This document shows, in pieces, positions 25,782 to 35,373 of a stretch of 63,876 nucleotides of DNA. Below the pieces are notes generated by a model. That model made no database searches and was not told the origin of the DNA. It saw only the letters and a program-made list of their open reading frames with translations. A program made the translations under genes and the position numbers. The DNA is from Paenibacillus sp. VTT E-133291 (lineage in GTDB: Bacteria; Bacillota; Bacilli; Paenibacillales; Paenibacillaceae): positions 1-63,876 of the forward strand of contig NZ_NFVA01000037.1 in NCBI RefSeq assembly GCF_002264395.1, written 5' to 3'. Positions within the stretch are counted from its first letter, which is position 1; each line of letters begins with the position of its first letter.

Positions 25782-27020
25782 TTAATCTTCAAACTTTCGA
25801 ATCACAATGACAGCATTATGCCCGCCGAAACCAAAGGAGTTAGACATACCTATAGTAAGATCAGATTTTCGCGCAATGTTCGGGACATAATCCAGATCAC
25901 AGATGGAATCTTTGACCTCCTGATTAAGGGTAGGCGGGATGATTCCTTCTTGAATGCTCTTAATTAGGGCAATGGCTTCTAGGCCACCGGCCGCCCCTAA
26001 GGCGTGTCCAGTCATGGACTTATTAGCGGTTACGGGAATCTGGTAGGCCTGATCACCGAATAACTTCTTTATCGCAAGGGTCTCGGAGCGGTCACCTACA
26101 ACTGTACTTGTGGCATGAGCACTAATTACATCTACCTCTTCGGGCTGGAGATTAGCTTCATTCAGGGCCAGCTTCATCGCTTGATAAGCGCCAATTCCTT
26201 CTGGATGGGTGGCGACCATATGATAGGCATCAGAGCTGGCACCATAACCGATAACCTCTCCGTGAATCTTGGCGTTTCTACGCTGCGCATGAGAAAGTGA
26301 CTCCAGAATAACTATTCCGCCACCTTCACCGATAACAAATCCGTCACGTTCCCCGTCAAAAGGCCGACTCGCCTTAATCGGCTCCTCATTTCGAGTGGAT
26401 AAGGAGGTGGCATTGCCGAAACTGGCTAAAGAGATTTCGGTAATGGCTGCTTCTGATCCACCAGCAATTACGATGTCGGCACCTCCATAACGGATCAACC
26501 GGAAGGCTTCGCCGATTGCCGTATTTCCAATAGAGCAGGCAGTTACTGGAGACATTGTAGGACCCAAGGCTCCTAATTTAATGCTGATCATCGCCGCAGC
26601 CATATTGGAGATCATCATGGGAATTAAAGTAGGGCTGACCCGATCTGGTCCACGCCCCTTTAGGACACTCCCTTGCTCCATCAAGGTCTGAATTCCACCA
26701 ACACCGGATCCTACATAAACTCCGAGACGTTCCTTGTCAATCTTATCAAGCTGTAGACCGGAATGTGTCCAGGCATCTTCAGCGGCTGCGAGGGCGAACT
26801 GACTAAATCTATCCATTCTGCGTGCTTCTTTACGGCCAAATCTGGCCTCCGCATCGAAATCATGCACGATTCCCGCAATCTTTGTCTTAAAGTTAGAGGT
26901 ATCAAATGAAGTGATTGGGGAAATACCCGACTCACCAGAAACTAGACGATCCCAAAATTTCTCTATTGTATTTCCAAGGGGTGAGATTAGACCCATACCT
27001 GTAATAACTACGCGTTCCAT
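25782..27020 (-). CDS. fabF: 3-oxoacyl-ACP synthase II
   Basis: Condenses malonyl-ACP with acyl-ACP in fatty-acid elongation. The 412-residue thiolase fold has the catalytic Cys in VTACSIGNTAIGEAF and two His residues in ISAHATSTVVGD and SMTGHALGAAGG. The first His motif reads HATST where HGTST is usual, a minor change. ATG 27020 follows GAGGAGG; the frame opens five codons earlier without support. It is encoded outside a fab cluster and may be a secondary copy. Confidence 0.92.
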   Translation of the reverse strand: MERVVITGMGLISPLGNTIEKFWDRLVSGESGISPITSFDTSNFKTKIAGIVHDFDAEARFGRKEARRMDRFSQFALAAAEDAWTHSGLQLDKIDKERLGVYVGSGVGGIQTLMEQGSVLKGRGPDRVSPTLIPMMISNMAAAMISIKLGALGPTMSPVTACSIGNTAIGEAFRLIRYGGADIVIAGGSEAAITEISLASFGNATSLSTRNEEPIKASRPFDGERDGFVIGEGGGIVILESLSHAQRRNAKIHGEVIGYGASSDAYHMVATHPEGIGAYQAMKLALNEANLQPEEVDVISAHATSTVVGDRSETLAIKKLFGDQAYQIPVTANKSMTGHALGAAGGLEAIALIKSIQEGIIPPTLNQEVKDSICDLDYVPNIARKSDLTIGMSNSFGFGGHNAVIVIRKFED

Positions 27021-27144
27021 AGTGAACCTCCTCAAGAAGTGTATATAGGTATTTTTCCACTTATTTTATCCTATTACAAGTTAGCGTTTATCCTAGTATA
27101 ATTTGTACTATACTAAAGAATGTAACAGAGAGGAGAGGAAGCGT

Positions 27145-27993
27145 ATGGCTAATCAGACGAGATTGCAGGCATTATCAGATTTCTTAAAAGCACGCCGTGC
27201 TGCGATCTCACCCGGCTCTGTTGGACTGCCAGAAGGCACTCGCAGGAGAACACCTGGACTTCGCAGGGAAGAAGTTGCACAGCTAGCAGGGGTAAGCAGC
27301 ACCTGGTATACGTGGCTAGAACAGGGCAGGGATATTAAAGTATCTTCGTCTGTTCTGGACTGTATTGCAACTGCCTTAAAGTTAACTAGTGATGAGCGGA
27401 AGTATCTTTTTGCACTAGCACTAGAGACTGGAACAGGGAATGCTCTATTTCAGCAAGAGGAATCCTCCATAATTAGTCCTTCTTTGCAGAAAATTTTACA
27501 GGAGCTTAAGACTTGTCCTACGATTATTTCAGACCGACGTTGCGGGATTGTAGGTTGGAATGAGGCTGCAGCACATGTGTTTCTAGATTTCTCCAAACTG
27601 CCCATCGAGGAGAGAAATATGATTCGTTTGCTATTTGTTCGCAAGGAATTCAAACGTTTAGCCGTAAATTGGGAACAATTCGTAAGTGGATATCTATCCA
27701 TCTTTAGAGCGTATTACGGACAATATGTAGAGGATCGTTGGTACGATGAATTTATTGAGGAATTAAAGGGACTGCATCCAGCGTTTAATGAAATATGGGA
27801 ACAAAGTCGTGTTAGCTCTGCTCCAGATGTGCTATTGGAATTCAGACATGCCAAAGCAGGGAAAATGTTATTTCATTTAACCTCACTACAGGTTCAAGGC
27901 AGCACAGATTTACGTTGTAGTATTTATACGCCTGCCGCAGATTCAAATACTGAAATCAAACTGAAGCAGCTTATGGAGCAACATAAAGAATGA
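27145..27993 (+). CDS. XRE-type regulator with MmyB-like ligand domain
   Basis: A 282-residue regulator. An N-terminal helix-turn-helix (RRTPGLRREEVAQLAGVSSTW then YTWLEQGRDIKVS) is typical of the MmyB-like XRE group, followed by the MmyB ligand-binding domain with GWNEAAAHVFLDFSKLP and DRWYDEFIEELK. Such proteins commonly repress a neighbouring dehydrogenase or reductase, but the neighbours here (fabF and a small structural protein) do not identify a target. ATG 27145 follows AGGAGAGGAA. Confidence 0.82.
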   Translation: MANQTRLQALSDFLKARRAAISPGSVGLPEGTRRRTPGLRREEVAQLAGVSSTWYTWLEQGRDIKVSSSVLDCIATALKLTSDERKYLFALALETGTGNALFQQEESSIISPSLQKILQELKTCPTIISDRRCGIVGWNEAAAHVFLDFSKLPIEERNMIRLLFVRKEFKRLAVNWEQFVSGYLSIFRAYYGQYVEDRWYDEFIEELKGLHPAFNEIWEQSRVSSAPDVLLEFRHAKAGKMLFHLTSLQVQGSTDLRCSIYTPAADSNTEIKLKQLMEQHKE

Positions 27994-28020
27994 ATGACTT
28001 AGGTAGAAGTTCATAGAAAA

Positions 28021-28052
28021 TCATCTCTAGCTGAACTATCAGCTAGAGATGC
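28021..28052. terminator. Bidirectional terminator
   Basis: A perfect 13-bp stem CATCTCTAGCTGA / TCAGCTAGAGATG with a 4-nt loop. The T-tract is better on the minus strand (ATTTTC) than on the plus strand (CTTTAG). Confidence 0.75.
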
Positions 28053-28079
28053 TTTAGAGAGCATTATGAAATGAATCTA

Positions 28080-28367
28080 TTAGAAATCTGATGTTGAGAT
28101 TTCAATAAATCCAAATGTAGTACCTGCAGCAGTGCTTAAGAGTGCTGCAACCAACAGTGCATGAACTTGCAGTGTAAGGCTATTAAATGCTGGAATCGTG
28201 TAAGTGATAACTGGAGCATTCACACGAGTTAACACTAGCTCTACAGGGAAGCCCGAGTTATTATTTACTGTAACTGCGGCATTAATCCCACCTGCCAGAT
28301 TTTCGTAATAAGATTTGCCAACGATAGGTACTAAATTAAAAAATTGTTGCGGTAATACGATGGCCAT
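28080..28367 (-). CDS. Small beta-rich protein, possibly spore-surface
   Basis: A 95-residue protein with no Cys, no signal peptide and an alternating hydrophobic pattern (AAVTVNNNSGFPVELVLTR, then VITYTIPAFNSLTLQV, then FGFIEISTSDF) suggesting a single beta-sandwich or jelly-roll. I do not recognise a named family; small beta-sandwich proteins of spore appendages and exosporium look similar in texture. The exact sigma-K-type -10 at 28397-28405 upstream points to mother-cell expression. AAGGAGGTCG precedes the ATG. The role is inference. Confidence 0.6.
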   Translation of the reverse strand: MAIVLPQQFFNLVPIVGKSYYENLAGGINAAVTVNNNSGFPVELVLTRVNAPVITYTIPAFNSLTLQVHALLVAALLSTAAGTTFGFIEISTSDF

Positions 28368-28396
28368 AGTAACGACCTCCTTTTCTTTTGATAGGA

Positions 28397-28405
28397 TATA
28401 CTATG
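28397..28405 (-). promoter_or_regulatory. Sigma-K-like -10 element
   Basis: The minus strand reads CATAGTATA, an exact match to the sigma-K -10 consensus CATANNNTA. It is placed to give a leader of roughly 20-25 nt before the ribosome site and ATG 28367. The -35 (AC, 16-17 bp upstream) is not clearly present, only CC. Confidence 0.4.
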
Positions 28406-28505
28406 CGATAAATCTATTGATGGGAGAGCGAATGACACGGTGAATTAGCACTTTTTGATAGGGGACAAGGAGCTTGTTATCACGGACACTACGATACTTA
28501 TTCAT

Positions 28506-28558
28506 AGAAAACGGGCATGTCCGTCAGCCGTCTACATGGCTATGGGACATACCCGTTT
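28506..28558 (-). terminator. Rho-independent terminator of the MFS gene
   Basis: AAACGGGTATGTCC pairs with GGACATGCCCGTTT on the minus strand, enclosing an inner AGCC/GGCT stem, with TTTTC following. Confidence 0.8.
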
Positions 28559-28571
28559 AATTGTCGAAAGA

Positions 28572-29741
28572 TTAATGAGTGGCTATATTCTTTTTATTGG
28601 CGTGTTTACTTCCATAGATTCTGTACAATATCAATCCGAACAGCATACCGATAAATGACATCACGGAAATTGTTAAGTAAAGGACCTTACCGCCAAAGGC
28701 TTCATATAATGCTCCACCAGCATAAGAAGCGAGAATACCTGATACACCGAAGAACAGTAGCGCCAACACAGTTTGACCCGTAGCACGCCATTCCACAGGC
28801 ACAATACTATATAGATACTGAATAGCTGCGGAGTAGAATACCGGGAAGGTAAGGATTTGTAGAATCTGTAGATAAGCTATTAAATGCGGATCAGAAATCC
28901 AGGCCGAAATAAAGAATCGAAGAAAATAAAAGGCTCCAGAAATTGAAATAATGATTAACTCTTTTCCTTTGCGAAGCCACCAAAAGCTTAAGGCAAACAC
29001 AATAATTTCACTCATTGCGGCGATAAAGAACGATTGACCAACTAATTCAGGACTGCCTCCAAGCTCGCGAATATATACCCCAAGGAAGGTATCGTTCATT
29101 CGTGCGGGAACGGAGCTAATAAAGATGAGTACTAGGAATAGCAGTGTTTCTTTGTTCCTAAGAAAATGCTTCAGGCTATCTAGTGTGACCGGTTTACCGG
29201 TCACCGGAGCATCTGGCATGAACCAGCTGACCACAAGGCTTGTAAGACTAATCGCGACGAACAGCAAGGCCATCCCTTGTGAACCGAAATAACTCATCAC
29301 ATAACCTGTGAGTAGGGCCATAACACCGTACCCCAACGCTCCGTATGTACGTATTGAACCATAGCTAATTCCAGCTGCTTCAGAGATACGGAAATTTAGG
29401 CTCTCAGCTAGCGGATCGATAGGCATTAAGAAGAAATAGAGCAGCATCGCAAAAAGAATAAGTCGCACGTAGCTGCTTGAATCGAATAAAAAGTATCCGG
29501 TCACCGCAGAACATAACAACAGAATTAACAGCACTTTGCGGATCGTTCTTGTTTTGTCACTGATCATCCCCCATAAGGGTTGAGCAATAATAGTAACAAA
29601 CCCTCCAGTACCAATAATGAATCCAATTTGCGCCGGATTAAGACCTTGCTCCCCTAGATAGACTGGCAGAAAAGGAATGAACATAGCCAGCAACGCAAAA
29701 TACAAAAAGTTAAACCCTCGTAATAGTGTTGGTGCATTCAT
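28572..29741 (-). CDS. MFS transporter, sugar/aromatic-acid permease type
   Basis: A 389-residue membrane protein with about 12 transmembrane helices. The MFS_1-like (LacY/HcaT-related) group is suggested by the start RGFNFLYFALLAMFIPFLPVYL, the loop PLWGMISDKTRTIRKVLL between helices 2 and 3 and SYGSIRTYGALGYG in the middle. The substrate is not evident. It is monocistronic. ATG 29741 has a GAGGTAA-type ribosome site. Confidence 0.8.
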   Translation of the reverse strand: MNAPTLLRGFNFLYFALLAMFIPFLPVYLGEQGLNPAQIGFIIGTGGFVTIIAQPLWGMISDKTRTIRKVLLILLLCSAVTGYFLFDSSSYVRLILFAMLLYFFLMPIDPLAESLNFRISEAAGISYGSIRTYGALGYGVMALLTGYVMSYFGSQGMALLFVAISLTSLVVSWFMPDAPVTGKPVTLDSLKHFLRNKETLLFLVLIFISSVPARMNDTFLGVYIRELGGSPELVGQSFFIAAMSEIIVFALSFWWLRKGKELIIISISGAFYFLRFFISAWISDPHLIAYLQILQILTFPVFYSAAIQYLYSIVPVEWRATGQTVLALLFFGVSGILASYAGGALYEAFGGKVLYLTISVMSFIGMLFGLILYRIYGSKHANKKNIATH

Positions 29742-29877
29742 AAGTTTCTTTACCTCACGTATTTAATAATATTTAGATAGAGTCAATTTTGTTATTGTAT
29801 CATGGATGTTGAATGATTAGGATATAAAACTATGATAAACTGAGAATAATTATAGCAAAATGCAAGGAGAAAAGCCG

Positions 29878-30645
29878 ATGATAAAGCTGGTATCATGGAA
29901 TGTTAATGGCCTTCGGGCATGTGTTAAAAAAGGGTTTAATGACTATTTCAAAGAAGTAGATGCGGATATCTTCTGTGTTCAAGAGACTAAGCTTCAAGAA
30001 GGGCAAATTACACTGGAGCATGGTGAAGAATACGAACAATACTGGAATTACGCAGTGAAAAAGGGATATTCCGGTACGGCAATATTCACCAAAATCAAGC
30101 CAATCTCTGCGAGATATGGGATGGAAGAAGATGAAGAAGAAGAAGGGCGGATCATTACATTAGAGTTCGAACATTTCTATATGGTCAATGTCTATACACC
30201 TAATGCCAAACGAGATCTGTCCCGATTGGAGTATAGAATGGAATGGGAGGACCGTTTCCGTAATTATCTCTTAGAGCTGGACAAGCATAAACCAGTTGTT
30301 GTCTGTGGAGACCTAAACGTTGCCCATGAAGATATTGATATCAAGAATGCAAAGGCTAACCGTGGGAACTCCGGTTTTACGGATGAAGAGAGAGGGAAAA
30401 TGAGCACACTGTTAGAGTCGGGCTTCATAGATACATTCAGATATCTTCACCCGGAGCTGGAGGGAGTGTATTCATGGTGGTCTTATATGCCGAAGGTGAG
30501 AGAGCGGAATGTGGGCTGGCGAATTGATTATTTCTTAGCTTCTTCCAGACTTGCACCTAATGTAATGGATGCTCAAATTGATTGTCAGATCATGGGTAGT
30601 GATCATTGCCCAGTCATGTTGAAGCTAGCTGATTTTTCGGAATAA
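29878..30645 (+). CDS. exoA: Exodeoxyribonuclease III / AP endonuclease
   Basis: Base-excision-repair nuclease that cuts 5' to abasic sites. The 255 residues contain every family motif in order: SWNVNGLRA (metal Asn), CVQETKLQ (metal Glu), NVYTPNAKR (catalytic Tyr), VCGDLNVAHEDIDIKN (Asp/Asn), WWSYMPK.RERNVGWRIDYF and GSDHCPVML (Asp-His pair). I chose ATG 29878 behind AAGGAG; the frame opens six codons earlier. It has its own terminator at 30657-30700. Confidence 0.95.
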   Translation: MIKLVSWNVNGLRACVKKGFNDYFKEVDADIFCVQETKLQEGQITLEHGEEYEQYWNYAVKKGYSGTAIFTKIKPISARYGMEEDEEEEGRIITLEFEHFYMVNVYTPNAKRDLSRLEYRMEWEDRFRNYLLELDKHKPVVVCGDLNVAHEDIDIKNAKANRGNSGFTDEERGKMSTLLESGFIDTFRYLHPELEGVYSWWSYMPKVRERNVGWRIDYFLASSRLAPNVMDAQIDCQIMGSDHCPVMLKLADFSE

Positions 30646-30656
30646 AAAAAGTGATA

Positions 30657-30700
30657 TAAGGCCGCTAAGTTCCTGCACAGGACAAAGCGGCCTTTCTTTT
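30657..30700 (+). terminator. Rho-independent terminator
   Basis: The stem AAGGCCGCT / AGCGGCCTT encloses a smaller GTTCCTG / CAGGAC stem and is followed by TCTTTT. Confidence 0.85.
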
Positions 30701-30715
30701 ATTAACTAACTATAC

Positions 30716-32155
30716 CTATTGTATTCTTCCGATGATATCATCGAATTCAAGCGGTCCCATATTCACATTAATCCGCTGCTTTAGGATTAGCATGTTCTCT
30801 AGAATATTAATATCAAGTGTAATCAAGAAAGGCATTTCAATAAATAGCAAGGACAACTGAAGCTGATCTTCTGCAGACCAAGTAAAGCTGGACATAATCC
30901 GGTTCATGAAAGGCTCCAGGATGAGTGCAAAGCTTTCGAGCCATTGTCCTCGGCCTACTCGAATGACATTCTTTTCACCAAGCTTAGTGATTAAAGTAAC
31001 TTCAGCTTCATCATTGAAGGAAATAGAGATAGTAGCTAGTGAAAATTGGTTATCCTCGAGTGTGTAGGTTATACCATTAATTTGATCTTCTAGAGAAGAT
31101 GACTGCTGCAATTGTGGAGGGGCTATTGATAAGTTTTTTAATTGGTCTGCCAAATTACTTACTAATACTTGGTCCTCCGGAAGAGGGGCATCCTTCATGT
31201 TGGGTAGTAAATGCTCCCACACTGTATCCAAAATGCCCTGGATACTTTGGGTGGCGGCAGTAATCGCAATTACCGCATCCTGATCAGGAAGAACAACGCA
31301 GAGTTGTCCGAATGCGCCATCGGCGCGGTAGGCTCTGTGTTGGCATCTCCAGAATTGATAACCATATCCGAGCGCCCAGTCATGATCGCCTTCGCCATTG
31401 GAAATGTGTTTGGAAGTTGCCTCATTAATCCATTGTTCAGGCAGGATTCGTTGATTATTCCAGATCCCTTTTTGTAAGTAAAGCTGACCGAATTTAGCGA
31501 TATCCTCTGTGGTAATGCTTAAGCCAAATCCCCCCGTGTTAATTCCACGTGGACAAGACTGCCAAGTTGCTCCGTGAATACCGAGCGGAGCGAACAGACG
31601 CGGTTCTAGATATTCTAGCAGTGTTTGGCCAGTAACTCGTTGAAGGATCGCGGACAGCATGTAAGTGGCGCCGGTATTATATAGAAAATGTGTACCTGGT
31701 TGTTTCTCCACTGGGACTGAGAAGAAAGCTTTAACCCAATTCCCGTCTGCACTTTTATGAAGTGTGTCCATAGTATCCACGACATGCCCGGTACCCATCA
31801 TCAATAGATGTCTGATTGTCATGTTGGATAGATTGTCAGTGATAGTCGCAGGAGCCTCTTCAGGGAAGAAGGAGATGACTGCATCGTCAAGCGTAATTAG
31901 CTTTTCTGTAACCGCAAACCCGATTGCAGTTGAGGTGAAGCTTTTGCTAAGGGAAAATAGCATATGTGGTAGATCGGACTTATAAGGAGACCACCAGCCT
32001 TCAGAGACCACATACCCATGCCGTAGAAGCATGAAGCTATGCAGACCTAAGCTTTGCGTCTCGACTGCATCAATAAAGCTGGATATTGCGGCTGAGGAAA
32101 TGCCCTGCTCTTCTGGAAGACTTCTAGATAACTGTAAGCTACTTGTAGTTTCCAT
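30716..32155 (-). CDS. Serine hydrolase, beta-lactamase/class C PBP fold
   Basis: A 479-residue penicillin-binding-like serine hydrolase (Beta-lactamase family, as in EstB and AmpC relatives). The nucleophile motif SLSKSF (SxxK) is near residue 70, and YNTGATYML supplies the Tyr-x-Asn motif. The C-terminal 150 residues form an extra beta-rich region with no signature I recognise. No signal peptide is visible, so it is probably cytoplasmic and more likely an esterase or peptidase than a resistance enzyme. Monocistronic. Confidence 0.8.
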   Translation of the reverse strand: METTSSLQLSRSLPEEQGISSAAISSFIDAVETQSLGLHSFMLLRHGYVVSEGWWSPYKSDLPHMLFSLSKSFTSTAIGFAVTEKLITLDDAVISFFPEEAPATITDNLSNMTIRHLLMMGTGHVVDTMDTLHKSADGNWVKAFFSVPVEKQPGTHFLYNTGATYMLSAILQRVTGQTLLEYLEPRLFAPLGIHGATWQSCPRGINTGGFGLSITTEDIAKFGQLYLQKGIWNNQRILPEQWINEATSKHISNGEGDHDWALGYGYQFWRCQHRAYRADGAFGQLCVVLPDQDAVIAITAATQSIQGILDTVWEHLLPNMKDAPLPEDQVLVSNLADQLKNLSIAPPQLQQSSSLEDQINGITYTLEDNQFSLATISISFNDEAEVTLITKLGEKNVIRVGRGQWLESFALILEPFMNRIMSSFTWSAEDQLQLSLLFIEMPFLITLDINILENMLILKQRINVNMGPLEFDDIIGRIQ

Positions 32156-32242
32156 TCATTCATCTCCTAAATTTTGAGAATTCTTACCTTCCTATTCTAT
32201 AACAAATCCCGTTGTATAAATACTATATAAATGGGAGGATTT

Positions 32243-33379
32243 TCAATCCTCTATAGAGCTGCTGTTTGAGGCATCGGTATGCAATTTTTTCTCAGGCCAT
32301 GAAATAACATGCGAGGTTCGGCTTAATTTCTCATAGATTAGCTGGTCATCTTTTTTGAATACCTTAATGATTAAATGAGTAAAGAAAACTAAATCGACCA
32401 GTAGAACAAAGAGATAAGCGACCGTTCTCAATGGTGAAGATAGAAGCCCCGTCACATCAGAATCGATAACAATAGCATGAAGTCCAAGTATTACCCAATA
32501 TAGCAGACCATATCGGATCATAAGCGCCCAGAAAGAAGCCCGATGACCTCTGTTCGTCACCCGAATACGTACAATCCATTTGCCTAAGGTCCGCCCACCC
32601 GTGAAAGCTGGAATCAGGATGAAGTAAATCCCTGTTACAATCCAGAAAGCACTTTTAATATCGAATCCATAAAGTAGACCAAACCCAATGATCCACACCA
32701 TACTATCGATGAAAAAGGCAATCCCTCTGCGGGTATAGGAGACTCTTTTGGCAGAACGATCGATATTCGTATCCAGTTGTTCTATGCGTGGCAGTAACCC
32801 GTTTATCCAGATCGCAATTCGGAATCCAAAGATTCCTCCCAGCGTGTTGGTAATAAGATCATCAACATCAAATAGACGGTAGGGATGATCAAAAAAGCCG
32901 TAGATGCCTGTAACCTGAGTGACCTCAAAAGATAACGAAAGTATGAAAGACAAGAGAATACACATTCCCCAGCGCGTTCGGAAATAGTAGCCCAGAAACA
33001 ATCCAAACGGCACGGTCAAAGCGATGTTAAATATCACCTGTAAAAAAGCAGGCTCACGCAGTAACGACCAATACGTTGAAATCTGATCAGGTATGATCTT
33101 AGAACCATCAATAATATCTTGTATGAATTGAAGAGGGACAAGCTGCATGATACTTCCCGAAGGTGCCATATTATGTCTTGAGGAAGGCATCGGAAGCAAA
33201 ACGAGAAAATAAGCGTTCATCAGATAGAGCAGCAATAAGTATAGAATTAAAGCTCTAAGCTTATGGATGTAGCCGTGTCTACGGTATTGGACGATTAAAA
33301 ATGGGAGTGTGAAGATCAATGCCGCTATAGGAAACAACATAAAGGCATAAGAAATGGGGAAAAAGTAAGAATGAAACAT
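32243..33379 (-). CDS. VanZ-RDD fusion membrane protein
   Basis: A 378-residue polytopic protein. The N-terminal half is a VanZ domain (MNAYFLVLLPMP, NIALTVPFGLFLGYY and SFILSLSFEVTQ then FDVDDLITNTLGGIFGF). From about residue 215 an RDD domain follows (RRGIAFFIDSMVWIIGFGLLYG, GRTLGKWIVRIRV). VanZ proteins affect glycopeptide sensitivity in some Firmicutes; RDD domains are linked to transport. The fusion is found in Bacilli, with no settled function. The start ATG 33379 follows CAGGTGAC. Confidence 0.83.
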   Translation of the reverse strand: MFHSYFFPISYAFMLFPIAALIFTLPFLIVQYRRHGYIHKLRALILYLLLLYLMNAYFLVLLPMPSSRHNMAPSGSIMQLVPLQFIQDIIDGSKIIPDQISTYWSLLREPAFLQVIFNIALTVPFGLFLGYYFRTRWGMCILLSFILSLSFEVTQVTGIYGFFDHPYRLFDVDDLITNTLGGIFGFRIAIWINGLLPRIEQLDTNIDRSAKRVSYTRRGIAFFIDSMVWIIGFGLLYGFDIKSAFWIVTGIYFILIPAFTGGRTLGKWIVRIRVTNRGHRASFWALMIRYGLLYWVILGLHAIVIDSDVTGLLSSPLRTVAYLFVLLVDLVFFTHLIIKVFKKDDQLIYEKLSRTSHVISWPEKKLHTDASNSSSIED

Positions 33380-33528
33380 AAGTCACCTGCCGAATCATTG
33401 TTTTTGTGGAATAATGTAGTCTGCTGCAAACTAGCTTTCCCGGCTCATTATAAAATTTTATGATAGGGAACTCAACTTATTTATTTAGCGCTTCCGGCAT
33501 ACATATGTCTATAGAGGAGCGTGAAGTG

Positions 33529-33876
33529 ATGGAGAAAAAGGTGCAGCAGTATTATCGACTGAAGCAAAAGCAAAAGGAAATTGAAAAAGAGTTGGCAGAG
33601 CTTCGGCAGGATATTCTAAGCTATTGCAGTGAGCAGGGGGCCACCGAGACTGAAATCGGAAGCTACAAAGTGAAGCTTGTGATGCAAAATCGCAAAGAAT
33701 ATGATGATCTCAAGCTATATGAAACCTTATCAGACCCTGAAGTGTGGCGTATGCTCTCCAAATCAGATCCCGCGAAGGTAGCAAGTTTGACCAAGCTTAA
33801 CGTAATCTCTGAGGACAAGATTAGGCATACCTATTCTTTAAAGACCGTAACGTTGCTGCAAGTGGATAAAAAATAA
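33529..33876 (+). CDS. Coiled-coil protein of unknown function
   Basis: A 115-residue protein. The first 50 residues form a heptad-like charged coiled coil (YRLKQKQKEIEKELAELRQD), and the rest is a small alpha/beta region (SYKVKLVMQNRKEYDD, then KLNVISEDKIRHTYSLKTV). The layout recalls phage Gp157-like or host-nuclease-modulator proteins, but the resemblance is weak and no phage genes are near. ATG 33529 follows GAGGAG at suitable spacing; the longer frame from 33460 lacks a ribosome site. Confidence 0.6.
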   Translation: MEKKVQQYYRLKQKQKEIEKELAELRQDILSYCSEQGATETEIGSYKVKLVMQNRKEYDDLKLYETLSDPEVWRMLSKSDPAKVASLTKLNVISEDKIRHTYSLKTVTLLQVDKK

Positions 33877-33887
33877 GGATTTACGTG

Positions 33888-33916
33888 AGCGGTTCCTTTC
33901 ATGGGGGCCGCTTTAT
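33888..33916 (+). terminator. Probable Rho-independent terminator
   Basis: The stem AGCGGTTCC / GGGGGCCGCT includes G-U pairs and is followed by TTTATTAT. Confidence 0.6.
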
Positions 33917-34042
33917 TATATCGAATCGCAACTCTAAGCATTTTGCGTTAAAATAAGAAGTGAAGCTGACCGTCTGCTGTTAAGGAGCTCCGGTGCTTTG
34001 GTGCGACAGTAAAGCAACCATAGAGATGGAGGAAGAGAATTC

Positions 34043-35275
34043 ATGAAAGATTTTGATGTCATGTTAGAGAAATATGCGAACCTGGTTGTAAAAGTAGGGG
34101 TAAATGTACAGCCTGGACAAGTTTTGATGGTGCATGCACCTATTGAAACGGCAGAGCTTACTCGCTTGATTGTAGGTAAAGCCTATGAAGCAGGTGCAAA
34201 ATATGTAATTGTTGATTGGGAAGATGAAGCGACTACACGTATTCGTTACGAAAAAGCTCCAGAAGATTCCTTTGATTACTATCCACAGTGGCAAGCAGAA
34301 ATGATGGAGAAGTTTGCGGAAGAGAACGGCGCCATCTTACATATTAAAGTACCAGATCCGGAATTGTTCAATGGTATTGATTCTTCCAAAGTGTCAAGAG
34401 CAGTTAAAGCGGCAGCGGTTGCTCGTAAGAACTACTCTAAATACACTCGTAATAGCAAAATTAGCTGGTCTCTCGTTAAGGCTCCAACGCGCGCTTGGGC
34501 GAACAAGGTGTTCGCCGATCTCCCTGAGGAAGATCGAGTGGAAGCGATGTGGGAAGCGGTATTCCAGATGAATCGTGTAGGTAGCGAGGATCCGGTTGCC
34601 GCATGGAGAGAACATATCGGTCAATTGAAAGAAAGTCAGGATAGAATGAACGCTAAGCGTTATAAAAGCCTGCTTTACCGTGCTCCGGGTACGGATCTGC
34701 ATGTGGAGCTTCCGGAAGGACATCTATGGCGTGGAGGCGGCGGAGAGAATGATAAAGGCGTGTATTTCGTGGCTAATATGCCAACGGAAGAGATCTATTC
34801 CATGCCGCATCGTACAGGTGTGAATGGTACAGTTAGAAGCACACTTCCTTTGAATCTGAATGGACGTCTGGTAGAAGGCCTTTCATTCACTTTTAAAGAT
34901 GGAAAAGTAGTAGCATATGAAGCTGAATCCGGACGTGAGCATCTGACTTCGCTGCTGGCAACGGATGAAGGTGCATCCTATCTAGGAGAAGTAGCTTTAG
35001 TACAGCATGATTCTCCCATCTCGCGCTTAAATAGGATTTTCTACAATACAGGGATTGATGAGAATGCCTCCTGCCATTTTGCATTGGGAAGTGCTTATCC
35101 TGTCAATATTGAAGGTGGCACAAAGCTTACGAATGAAGAGCTTGTCGCAAGAGGCGCTAATGTCAGCTTAACGCATGTCGATTTCATGATTGGTTCTGCT
35201 GAGTTGGATATTGATGGAGAATTGGCGGATGGTACGATTGAGCCGGTATTCCGTAAAGGGAATTGGGTGCTGTAA
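34043..35275 (+). CDS. M29-family aminopeptidase (AmpS/PepS type)
   Basis: A 410-residue cytosolic metalloaminopeptidase. The N-terminal domain opens LEKYANLVVKVGVNVQPGQ and the C-terminal catalytic domain carries the M29 metal-ligand segments EEIYSMPHRTGVNG, GEVALVQHDSPISR, NTGIDENASCHFALG and LTHVDFMIGS. It releases N-terminal residues from peptides and probably serves in peptide turnover. GGAGGAAG precedes the ATG. Monocistronic with a strong terminator. Confidence 0.92.
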   Translation: MKDFDVMLEKYANLVVKVGVNVQPGQVLMVHAPIETAELTRLIVGKAYEAGAKYVIVDWEDEATTRIRYEKAPEDSFDYYPQWQAEMMEKFAEENGAILHIKVPDPELFNGIDSSKVSRAVKAAAVARKNYSKYTRNSKISWSLVKAPTRAWANKVFADLPEEDRVEAMWEAVFQMNRVGSEDPVAAWREHIGQLKESQDRMNAKRYKSLLYRAPGTDLHVELPEGHLWRGGGGENDKGVYFVANMPTEEIYSMPHRTGVNGTVRSTLPLNLNGRLVEGLSFTFKDGKVVAYEAESGREHLTSLLATDEGASYLGEVALVQHDSPISRLNRIFYNTGIDENASCHFALGSAYPVNIEGGTKLTNEELVARGANVSLTHVDFMIGSAELDIDGELADGTIEPVFRKGNWVL

Positions 35276-35313
35276 GAGGAAATCCATATTAAATAATATT
35301 TTCTTATAAAAAC

Positions 35314-35353
35314 AGCCGGCGCTCTCTTCAATAGAGAGTCCGGCATTTTTTTT
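35314..35353 (+). terminator. Rho-independent terminator
   Basis: The stem GCCGG..CTCTCT / AGAGAG..CCGGC with a small loop is followed by eight T residues. Confidence 0.88.
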
Positions 35354-35373
35354 ATTGCCATTAGAGATCAGTT

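Noticed and set aside
28455..28658. 67-codon plus-strand frame before the MFS gene end
   Set aside because: Spans the MFS terminator hairpin, with no ribosome site.
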